Positions 46,818-53,527 of a stretch of DNA of 64,000 nt are shown here, in pieces; the first letter of the stretch is position 1; every line of letters starts with the position of its first letter. Below the pieces are notes generated by a model. The model was given only the letters and a program-made list of their open reading frames with translations, searched no databases and was not told the DNA's origin. This DNA comes from Stenotrophomonas maltophilia. GTDB lineage: Bacteria > Pseudomonadota > Gammaproteobacteria > Xanthomonadales > Xanthomonadaceae. The translations under genes were made by a program, and so were the position numbers. The DNA is taken from NCBI RefSeq assembly GCF_003970865.1, contig NZ_RXLZ01000019.1:1-64000 (forward strand). Direction: 5' to 3'.

Positions 46818-47303
46818 TCAAACCGATTCGAAGCGGTTCGCGGCCACGTTCTTGCGCACGTGCTGCGGGTCGAAAATCCGCCCGTTCATCGCGATGTACA
46901 CGCCGCTCGGCAGCGACTGCACCGCACCGATCGCGCAGCCGATGTTGAACTCCGCATCCGAACCGCGGAAACGCGCCGGGCTCAGCGCGCCGGTCATCAC
47001 GATGGTCTTGTCCGGGATCGTCGCCAGCACCTGGCCGGTCTGCACCATCGAATCGGTGCCATGGGTCACCAGCACGTGCCGGGTCGGCTGCGCGGCGATG
47101 GTGGCGCGGATCAGCTCGCGGTCCTCATCGTTGATGTGCAGCGAATCCTTGCGCAGGATCGGAATCACGTTGAAGCGGAACGTCACGCCCAGCTCGCGCA
47201 GGATCATGCCGATCTGGGGGTCGCCGATCTGGTAGTCCGACTTGTCGTCGAAGTAGATCTTGTCGATCGTGCCACCGGTGGTGACGACCAGGAGCTCTTC
47301 CAT
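46818..47303 (-). CDS. Short asparaginase-like protein (single N-terminal domain)
   Basis: A 161-residue protein that has the N-terminal half of bacterial asparaginases: VVTTGGTIDKIYF (first catalytic Thr) and LVTHGTDSMVQTG (TDS motif with second Thr, Asp). The whole C-terminal domain (usual length 320-350) is absent, and the gene ends normally, with no frameshifted remainder visible. It is a known short class in Xanthomonadaceae with no proven activity. ATG 47303 (MEELLVVTTGG); 47306 or 47312 are possible. Confidence 0.8.
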   Translation of the reverse strand: MEELLVVTTGGTIDKIYFDDKSDYQIGDPQIGMILRELGVTFRFNVIPILRKDSLHINDEDRELIRATIAAQPTRHVLVTHGTDSMVQTGQVLATIPDKTIVMTGALSPARFRGSDAEFNIGCAIGAVQSLPSGVYIAMNGRIFDPQHVRKNVAANRFESV

Positions 47304-47382
47304 CATGTGCATGCGCGAAACCAGGACAGGTACAGCGGCGCGGGGCCAGGAACACAGATGATACGGCCCGGCGGGCGCAGCG

Positions 47383-47718
47383 TCAGCGTCGCTTGCCGAA
47401 GCGGGCGCGCAGCCCCGGCAGGCTGGCACTGAAGATCACCAGCAGGGCCAGCGCGATCTCGATCAGGGCCAGCCAGCGCGTTTCCGGGTGGCTCCAGGCA
47501 CTCATCACGCCGTGGCTGAACCAGCCCAGGGCCAGCACCGAGGCCCAGAACCCCGCCTTGCGCCAGCCCAGGCGCAGTGCGATGGCCAGCGCCAGCGGTG
47601 GCGCGGTGAACACCAGCTGGGTGGCCAGCCAGTGTTTGTCATTGATGAACCAGCCGGCGAACAGCGCGGCCAGCCCCATCAGGGCCAGCAGCAGGACCGT
47701 GCGCGGCGCGGCGCTCAT
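47383..47718 (-). CDS. DUF2069 membrane protein
   Basis: A 111-residue protein with four hydrophobic helices (LLLALMGLAALFAGWF, LATQLVFTAPPLALAIAL, FWASVLALGWFSHGVMSAW, LALIEIALALLVIFSASL). WFSHGVMSAWSHP is the DUF2069 core, a family of unknown function that often follows wrbA. Its ATG overlaps the wrbA stop as ATGA. Confidence 0.85.
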   Translation of the reverse strand: MSAAPRTVLLLALMGLAALFAGWFINDKHWLATQLVFTAPPLALAIALRLGWRKAGFWASVLALGWFSHGVMSAWSHPETRWLALIEIALALLVIFSASLPGLRARFGKRR

Positions 47719-48308
47719 CGGGCCAACCGCTGCGCGATGTCGGCCACCCGGCGGCCCAGCGCGCGCGCCAGCACGGCTTCATCGTCGGTCGGCTGCGGGT
47801 CGTCGGCCGCACCGGCCACATGGCTGGCGCCATACGGCGTGCCGCCACTGGTGGTGTGGCTCAGCGCCGGCTCGGTGAACGGGATGCCGACGATCACACA
47901 GCCATGGTGCAGCAGTGGCACCTGCATCGACAGCAGGGTCGATTCCTGCCCGCCATGCATCGAGGCGGTGGAGGTGAACACGCCGGCCGGCTTGCCGGAG
48001 AGGGTGCCGTTGACCCATTCGGCGCCCAGTCCGTCGAGGAAGTGCTTCACCGGCGCGGCCATGTTGCCGAAGCGGGTGGGGCTGCCGAGCAGCAGGCCCT
48101 GGCATTCGACCAGGTCCTGCACGCTCACGTAGGGGGCACCATCGTCGGGTACCGGCGGCTGTGCGGTCTGGGTCACGGCGGCCACCGGCGGCACCGTGCG
48201 CAGGCGCGCGGTCATGCCCGGCACTTCGCCGATACCCCGCGCGATCTGGCGCGCCAGCCGTGCCACTGAACCGCCCCGGCTGTAGTACAGCACCAGAATC
48301 TCGCCCAT
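47715..48308 (-). CDS. wrbA: NAD(P)H:quinone oxidoreductase WrbA
   Basis: Flavodoxin-like FMN enzyme that reduces quinones by two electrons, limiting redox cycling. The 197-residue product has the FMN phosphate loop LVLYYSRGGSVARLA, GSPTRFGNMAAP and TSTASMHGGQE. ATG 48308 (MGEILVLYYSRGG). It is coupled to DUF2069 by ATGA. Confidence 0.94.
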   Translation of the reverse strand: MGEILVLYYSRGGSVARLARQIARGIGEVPGMTARLRTVPPVAAVTQTAQPPVPDDGAPYVSVQDLVECQGLLLGSPTRFGNMAAPVKHFLDGLGAEWVNGTLSGKPAGVFTSTASMHGGQESTLLSMQVPLLHHGCVIVGIPFTEPALSHTTSGGTPYGASHVAGAADDPQPTDDEAVLARALGRRVADIAQRLAR

Positions 48309-48385
48309 CGTGCCCGCTTCTCCTCGTCGTGTGGCCACCAGTATGGCTATCCTGCGAGCATTCCGCATCGGGTACCCTTTCGCCG

Positions 48386-49660
48386 ATGGAACCTTTGGAT
48401 ACGCTCAACCTGTGGATGGAGCGCGCGCGGGATCGCGCACGGGCCATCAGTTTCGGCCGCTTCCTGTGGCATCGCTTCCTCGACGACCGCCTGTTCCAGG
48501 CAGCGGCGGCGCTGGCGTACACCACGGTGTTCGCGCTGGTGCCGCTGGCCATCGTGGTGTTCGGCGTGCTCTCGGCCTTCCCTGTCTTCGACCGCTGGAG
48601 CGACCAGCTCAGCGATTACGTCTTCTCCAACTTCGTGCCCAATGCCGCGCGCGCGGCAGAGGGCTACCTGCGGCAGTTCTCGGCCAGTGCCGGCCAGCTC
48701 ACCGCCGCCGGCTTCATCGCGCTGGTGGTATCGCTGCTGATCACCCTCAACAGCGTTGAAGAGACCTTCAACCAGATCTGGCGGGTCGGCTCGACCCGGC
48801 CCAAGCTGACCCGCTTCCTGGTCTACTGGACCGTGCTGACCCTGGGCGCGATGCTCGCTGCCGCTTCGCTGGCGGTGTCGGCGCGGGTGTTTGCGATGCC
48901 ACTGTTCGGGACCCAGGAAGGCCGTTGGCTGGCCGAGTTCGCGCTGCGGCTGGCGCCGATCCTGATCGAGTTCGTCTGCATCACGCTGATGTTCCGGGTG
49001 GTGCCGCACCACACCGTGAAATGGCGGCACGCGGTGCCCGGCGCGATTCTCGCGGCGGTCATCCTGGAACTGGTGAAGTGGGGCATCGGCGCTTACCTGG
49101 GCAGTTTCCAGTCCTACCAGAAGCTCTACGGCACGGTCGCCTTCGTGCCGATCCTGCTGCTGTGGATCTACCTGTGCTGGGTGGCGGTGCTGCTGGGCGC
49201 GTCGCTGTCCTCGTCGATGGCGGCCTTCCGCTACCAGCCGGTGGAACTGCGCCTGCCGCAGGGCTACGAGTTCTATGGCCTGCTGCGCCTGCTCGGCCGC
49301 TTCCACCATGCCCGAGCCAAGGGCAAGGGCCTGGCCGATGATGAAATCCTGCGGCTGGAGCCGATGCTGACCGATTCGCTGCTGCAGGACCTGGCCTGCA
49401 ACCTGCAGGAGATCGGCCTGCTGCGCCGCGATGAACGCGGCGAATGGCTGCTCTCGCGCGACCTGGACCAGGTGAGCCTGGCCGATCTGTACGAATGTAC
49501 CCAGTTGCGCATTCCGGTAGCCGAGCAGCATCTGCCATACCGCGACGACACACTGGGCCGTGCTGCGCTGGCAGCACTGGACGATCTGCGGCTGCCCCTG
49601 CGCGAACGCCTCAAGCGCAAGGTCAGCGATATCTACACCGATTCCGGAGACATGCCATGA
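48386..49660 (+). CDS. YihY/virulence factor BrkB family membrane protein
   Basis: A 424-residue inner-membrane protein with six helices (about residues 30-280), formerly named RNase BN in error. AAALAYTTVFALVPLAIVVFGVLSAF is the signature, with KLYGTVAFVPILLLWIYLCW at the end of the membrane part. The C-terminal 150 residues are a soluble winged-helix-like domain. ATG 48386 was chosen; it is divergent from wrbA. The stop overlaps the next start (ATGA). Confidence 0.88.
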   Translation: MEPLDTLNLWMERARDRARAISFGRFLWHRFLDDRLFQAAAALAYTTVFALVPLAIVVFGVLSAFPVFDRWSDQLSDYVFSNFVPNAARAAEGYLRQFSASAGQLTAAGFIALVVSLLITLNSVEETFNQIWRVGSTRPKLTRFLVYWTVLTLGAMLAAASLAVSARVFAMPLFGTQEGRWLAEFALRLAPILIEFVCITLMFRVVPHHTVKWRHAVPGAILAAVILELVKWGIGAYLGSFQSYQKLYGTVAFVPILLLWIYLCWVAVLLGASLSSSMAAFRYQPVELRLPQGYEFYGLLRLLGRFHHARAKGKGLADDEILRLEPMLTDSLLQDLACNLQEIGLLRRDERGEWLLSRDLDQVSLADLYECTQLRIPVAEQHLPYRDDTLGRAALAALDDLRLPLRERLKRKVSDIYTDSGDMP

Positions 49661-50226
49661 CCCGCAAGACCCCATTGCTGCTCCCGCTGGCCCTGCTGCT
49701 GGGGCTGTCGGCCTGCAAGCCGGCCCAGGAGCCGACCCCCGCCAGCAGCCAGCCACCGGCACAGGCACCGACGCCGACCGCACCGGCACCGGTCGAAGAG
49801 ACCCCGGCCGAACGCACCACCGCCGAGTTCCCGACGCTGAAGATGAAGGCAGTGGATGGCAGCGACTACGACCTGGCCGCGCACCGCGGCAAGTGGGTGA
49901 TCGTGAATTTCTGGGCGACCTGGTGTGCACCGTGCCGCAAGGAGATGCCGGAGCTGTCGGCGCTGCACGCGATGCGCAGCAACATCGAGGTGGTCGGCCT
50001 GGCCTATGAGGATATCGAGGTGCCGGAGATGCAGTCGTTCCTGACCAAGCATCCGGTGACCTATCCGATCGTGATCGTGGATCCGTTCGATCCGCCGGCG
50101 GACTTCGCCACGCCGCGCGGTTTGCCGCTGACGCACCTGCTGGATCCGCAGGGCAAGCTGGCACACACCTTCCTCGGCCCGGTGACGGCCGCCGACATCG
50201 AAAAGCAGATCGCGGCTGCCAAGTAA
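49657..50226 (+). CDS. TlpA-like thioredoxin lipoprotein
   Basis: A 189-residue lipoprotein: lipobox LSAC with Cys20, a Pro/Ala linker to about 55, then a TlpA/ResA-type thioredoxin domain with WCAPC (Cys90, Cys93). Likely a periplasmic thiol reductase for cytochrome maturation or protein repair. The stop codon of the preceding YihY gene overlaps its ATG, so both are in one operon. The 3' end faces the repeat-rich region with elements C and D. Confidence 0.9.
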   Translation: MTRKTPLLLPLALLLGLSACKPAQEPTPASSQPPAQAPTPTAPAPVEETPAERTTAEFPTLKMKAVDGSDYDLAAHRGKWVIVNFWATWCAPCRKEMPELSALHAMRSNIEVVGLAYEDIEVPEMQSFLTKHPVTYPIVIVDPFDPPADFATPRGLPLTHLLDPQGKLAHTFLGPVTAADIEKQIAAAK

Positions 50227-50275
50227 TGGGGTTGGCCGGCAGGGCCTGCGGCCCTGCACCCGCCGAAACATTCAA

Positions 50276-50311
50276 GCAACGGCAACGGCAACGGCAACAG
50301 CAACAGCCAAA
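50276..50311. repeat. Hexanucleotide tract beside element C
   Basis: Six units: GCAACG three times, GCAACA twice, GCCAAA once, then GCG. The last unit is the same as the one repeated at 18499-18581, and the junction GCCAAAGCG is shared, so this is the short counterpart of that tract on the tail side of element C. Confidence 0.85.
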
Positions 50312-50332
50312 GCGCGATTTCCGTGTGGTGGC

Positions 50333-50526
50333 GGGGCGGTGCCGGAGTGCGGGGACGCCGCAAGTACGTCCCTGTAGCAACTGTGTTGATGGAGGGGCTT
50401 GGCAGCCGCTTGCTCGTGTGCGCTGTCCTGCGCACACGGCAAGACCGGGGTTGGGCGTCCTGCCCAACCCGCCCGAGGCATGCCTCGGGCCCATGCGGCT
50501 GACACCCCGCACTCCGACACCGCCCC
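50333..50526 (-). repeat. Structured long-stem repeat, element C
   Basis: Arms 50333-50354 and 50505-50526 (GGGGCGGTGCCGGAGTGC...) pair 21 of 22 bp; the exception is a G-U wobble in the minus-strand RNA. Read on the minus strand, the interior has the 96 bases identical to element B (50405-50500), including the palindrome (50471-50490) and AGGAC and AGGACA loops, then ACAGGGACGT (50366-50375). The tail side leads to the hexanucleotide tract, and the head side carries the CTGTC motif at 50533-50540 as its complement. Confidence 0.88.
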
Positions 50527-50551
50527 ACCTCTGACAGATTTCTGCGATCTG

Positions 50552-50641
50552 GTAGATCCACGCCATGCGTGGATGAATCTCAATCGGAATCGAATATTTC
50601 GCATTGAAATCGAAATGCATCCACGCATGGCGTGGATCTAC
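50552..50641. repeat. SMAG dimer between elements C and D
   Basis: 50552-50576 (begins GTAG) and 50618-50641 (ends CTAC) share the stem ATCCACGC/GCGTGGAT with a 41-bp AT-richer spacer. They can pair as a long stem. Confidence 0.9.
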
Positions 50642-50653
50642 AGAATGCAATGC

Positions 50654-50777
50654 CGACAGATCGCGGAGATCTGTCGAAGGCGGGGTGGGTCCGGTTGCGG
50701 GGGCGTGAGCCGCATGGATGCGGCGACCGAGCTTACATGGACGTACTTGCAGCGCCCCCCGCAACCGGACCCACCCC
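50654..50777 (+). repeat. Structured long-stem repeat, element D (minimal copy)
   Basis: A 9-bp hairpin with loop GCGGA (50654-50676) precedes outer arms 50682-50705 and 50753-50777 (24 bp, one bulged C). Inside is only GCCGC-ATGGAT-GCGGC (50709-50724), then GAGCTTACATGGACGTACTT, whose ACATGGACGT (50735-50744) fits the RsmE/CsrA consensus. This is the shortest copy and defines the conserved core. A GCAACA-type tract follows at 50796-50825. Confidence 0.88.
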
Positions 50778-50795
50778 GGCTACCCACAGGTAACC

Positions 50796-50825
50796 CGCTT
50801 CTGCTTCGGCTGTTGCTGTTGCTGT
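50796..50825. repeat. Hexanucleotide tract beside element D
   Basis: Read on the minus strand: ACA, GCAACA, GCAACA, GCCGAA, GCAGAAGCG. The unit type and its decay toward the junction mirror the tract beside element C. Confidence 0.75.
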
Positions 50826-50902
50826 AACGGCGCGCGATAAATCGACCGCCGCTGGTGAGATAAACGATGGGCCACCAATGTTGCGCCCAGCGGAATGAAA
50901 TT

Positions 50903-50926
50903 GCACGGGGCGGAACCGCCCCGTGC
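50903..50926 (-). terminator. Terminator after the phage methylase
   Basis: An 11-bp perfect stem GCACGGGGCGG/CCGCCCCGTGC, followed on the minus strand by AATTTCATT, 10 bp after the methylase stop. It likely ends the prophage late transcript. Confidence 0.75.
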
Positions 50927-50936
50927 CCTGGCTTCC

Positions 50937-51698
50937 CTACCAGGTCGTGTAGATCAGCTCCCGCCGCTGAACAGCCTGGCGGCCGATGGTGTAGCGGATT
51001 GGCACTACCCGGTCCTTGAACTGACTGAAGACTTCCCGCATGGCCGGGTGGTCGTTGATCGTCAGGATGGCTGAGCCGCGCAGCCCTGCCATCTGACGGG
51101 CCAGCTCCTGGTACTGGTCCATGCCAAAGGGAGCGCCGTACCCCTCGGTCTCCCAGTACGGCGGATCGAGGAAGAACAGGCTGTCGGCGGCATCGTATTT
51201 GGCCACGCACTGCTGCCAGGACAGGTGCTCGACGGTGACCTTATGAAGCCGGAGGTGCGCAGCACTCAAATCCTCCTCAATCCGCAGCAGGTTGAGGCCC
51301 TTGCCGCCCCGGCCGAAACCGGGGGTCTGGCCAGTCGCCTTGCCACCCCATGCCAGTCGCTGCAGGTAATAGAAGCGTGCGGCACGTTGGATGTCGGTCA
51401 GGGTGTCCGGGTGCTGGAGCTGGCACCATCGGAACATCTCGCGGCTCGTCAGCGCCCATTTGAACTGGCGGACGAACTCTTCCAGGTGGTTGGCCACTAC
51501 CCGATACAAGCGCACCAGCTCGCCGTGGCAGTCGTTTAGGACTTCAGCCCTGGCCGGCTCCCTGGCGAACAGCAGAGCAGCGCCACCAGCGAATGCCTCG
51601 ACATAGGTGCGGTGGGGGTTCTCGGCCACCAGGGGCAGCAGGTGCGGCAGTAGGCGGGTCTTCCCGCCCGGCCAGGGAAACAGCGTTGTGGTCTTCAT
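50937..51698 (-). CDS. Prophage DNA adenine methylase (Dam family)
   Basis: A 253-residue SAM-dependent N6-adenine methyltransferase. EAFAGGAAL (34-42) is the SAM-binding FxGxG-like motif and FLDPPYW (DPPY at 178-181) the catalytic site. The N-terminal KTTTLFPWPGGKTRLLPHLL is the Dam/phage signature. It is the last gene of the prophage late operon. It may protect phage DNA from host restriction or modify host gene expression. The recognition site is unknown. Confidence 0.9.
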   Translation of the reverse strand: MKTTTLFPWPGGKTRLLPHLLPLVAENPHRTYVEAFAGGAALLFAREPARAEVLNDCHGELVRLYRVVANHLEEFVRQFKWALTSREMFRWCQLQHPDTLTDIQRAARFYYLQRLAWGGKATGQTPGFGRGGKGLNLLRIEEDLSAAHLRLHKVTVEHLSWQQCVAKYDAADSLFFLDPPYWETEGYGAPFGMDQYQELARQMAGLRGSAILTINDHPAMREVFSQFKDRVVPIRYTIGRQAVQRRELIYTTW

Positions 51699-51842
51699 TC
51701 TCAGCCTCTGCGATGGATCTCGGCCAGACTGAGCCTCCCCGCGCGAGGGGGCTGGGCCTTGGCCAATTGCACGCGGGCTGTCGCGTGTGTTGCGGCGCCG
51801 GCCGATCAGTTCCCGCTGATCGGCCGGCGCCCAGTTCTTGCA
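51699..51842. other. Gap with a strong hairpin (51794-51831)
   Basis: A 16-bp perfect stem (GGCGCCGGCCGATCAG and its complement) with a 6-base loop lies 12 bp after the tail fibre stop. It has no U-tract. No credible gene lies in the gap; a 100-codon frame across it is Arg/Pro-rich and shadow-like. Confidence 0.6.
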
Positions 51843-53522
51843 CTACTTGCCGGACTCAAGGACAGCCAGGCGCTGCTCGATGTTGGCCAGACGCAGCTCG
51901 ACCGCCTCTCGCTCGCGGCGGTCGCGGCGAGCCATAGCTGCCAGAATCCAAGCATGCAGCTCGGAGGTGCGGAAGCTGTAACGGTCACCGGCTTCCCTTG
52001 CTGGCTCGACGAGGATTCGCTCAGCTGGCTTCCCCTCTAGCACGCAGATGCGGCGCGCCTCGACAGCTGGGGCCAGCAGGCCGCCTTGTCGCTCTGGCGT
52101 GAGCATCTCCCCCTGCCGTGCCGGCTCCAATTCTTCGCCAGTAGCTTCGTCGTACTTGGCCGGAATGATTGCGTAAGTAGCTGGTACCACCTCATAGACC
52201 GCATCCTGCGCGGGGATTTCAAGCCACTCCCCTTCCTGCGCTGGAATCTCATGCCATACCTCCTCCGTGGCTGACCAAGAGTCGTAGCAGAATGCGCTGT
52301 AAGCGAACGGGTCCAGATCGTGCTGCTCCATCACTGCAGCAGCGGCTTGAACGGCCGGACCGGCATGCCAGCGAGCATCGTCACCCTCCTCGGAAACGCG
52401 CTCCAACCACTTCCACTTCATCGCCAGCTCGTTGATCTCCAGGAATGCCGCTTCCTCAGCATCCGTCATGGTCTCCAGCGGGGTTTTCAACCGAGCGTCG
52501 GATGCGCTGATCGCCGTGTTCTGCGCGAAGAACTGGTTGAACGGAAGCGCTGCTGTACCAACAGTCTGCGTATTGGCTGTGAATGGCGTGAGGGACGTGC
52601 CAGTACGAGCCCCCGAATCAGTGAACTGGAACAGAGTCGACACCTGAGCACCGAAATTCGGGGATCTCAGGTTGACGTTCAGCCGAGTGCCATCCGTGTT
52701 GACCATGAACCCGTAGGTCGCCGACAAGGACTCGAGCCAAAACCCGGCGCCGGCTGCGAGGCTTCGGATAGCGTTGTTCGAAGTGTAGGTCTTTGCGCCG
52801 GCGATGTTCTCATCACCGACGTTGTGGACAACGTTGGGATCAAGAGCGAGTAGCTTCGCCGTTGCGTAGACGATCCCGGCCGGCTCTGCAGTCACAAGAT
52901 TCCCAGCTCCACCAAGCGGAGGCGCGAGGTAAGCGACTCCCACCTCACCACGCTTGGCAAGCGTGAAGCCGCGAGTGTACGCAGGAAGCCGGATCCATAG
53001 ATCTACACCTGTGAATGAGCCTGGAGAGCCAGCCAGCGTCAAACCAACCTGAATCGGGATAGATGGTGCACCGTCCTGCAGACGCAGGTGGCTGACCATG
53101 TCGTCAACAATGCTCTGAGTGAGCGCAGAGATTGCAGAGCTGTAGCCCTTGACCGAAGCGGTGACAAGATCACGGGCGAATTTCGTCGTGTTGATGTTGC
53201 CGCTTCCAGCGTCGAACATCAGCATGCTGCCTGCAGCAGGTTGCCAGGGAAGGGTTGCCAGGCGGATCCACTGCACAACGGTGTTGTTGATCCCCAGCGG
53301 TTCGGCGGGTATGGCACCGGCCCATTGCGTGCCAGTAGCAGACCTCTGTACGAACTGCCCAGCCGTGCCGCCCGAGGGAAGCCCCTGCTCGCTGGTTGCC
53401 AAGCCCGCCCGAATCGCACTGACCAGCACCTTCACGTTGCTGCCCCCTTGGACAGCAGGAATCGCCTCATTACCGGTGAGCGCAGCGGCGTTGGGGAGGC
53501 CAGAGATCTTTACGTCGACCAT
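51843..53522 (-). CDS. Tail fibre/spike protein with S74 intramolecular chaperone
   Basis: A 559-residue receptor-binding protein. The N-terminal VDVKISGLPNAAALTGNEAIP is a tail-attachment pattern common in siphoviruses. A beta-structured middle (about 80-330) includes DLWIRLPAYTRG. Peptidase S74 begins at ISASDARLKTPLETMTD, with Ser341-Asp342, the autocleavage dyad, then INELAMKWKWLE. The region after about 415 is unusual: repeats of EIPAQ/VPAxY and LxPARQG, ending in a coiled coil. Base composition is lower in GC than the neighbours. Confidence 0.82.
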   Translation of the reverse strand: MVDVKISGLPNAAALTGNEAIPAVQGGSNVKVLVSAIRAGLATSEQGLPSGGTAGQFVQRSATGTQWAGAIPAEPLGINNTVVQWIRLATLPWQPAAGSMLMFDAGSGNINTTKFARDLVTASVKGYSSAISALTQSIVDDMVSHLRLQDGAPSIPIQVGLTLAGSPGSFTGVDLWIRLPAYTRGFTLAKRGEVGVAYLAPPLGGAGNLVTAEPAGIVYATAKLLALDPNVVHNVGDENIAGAKTYTSNNAIRSLAAGAGFWLESLSATYGFMVNTDGTRLNVNLRSPNFGAQVSTLFQFTDSGARTGTSLTPFTANTQTVGTAALPFNQFFAQNTAISASDARLKTPLETMTDAEEAAFLEINELAMKWKWLERVSEEGDDARWHAGPAVQAAAAVMEQHDLDPFAYSAFCYDSWSATEEVWHEIPAQEGEWLEIPAQDAVYEVVPATYAIIPAKYDEATGEELEPARQGEMLTPERQGGLLAPAVEARRICVLEGKPAERILVEPAREAGDRYSFRTSELHAWILAAMARRDRREREAVELRLANIEQRLAVLESGK

Positions 53523-53527
53523 TTTCG

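Noticed and set aside
48347-50764. 805-codon minus-strand frame across YihY, TlpA and the repeats
   Set aside because: It is antisense to two well-supported genes and ends inside structured repeats C and D.
50227-50936. tRNA or att core at the prophage edge
   Set aside because: No cloverleaf or tRNA 3' end could be found on either strand; only repeats, tracts and a terminator are present.
51544-51843. Small lysis gene between methylase and tail fibre
   Set aside because: The 99-codon frame is Arg/Pro-rich, overlaps the methylase start and the 16-bp hairpin, and has no membrane segment.
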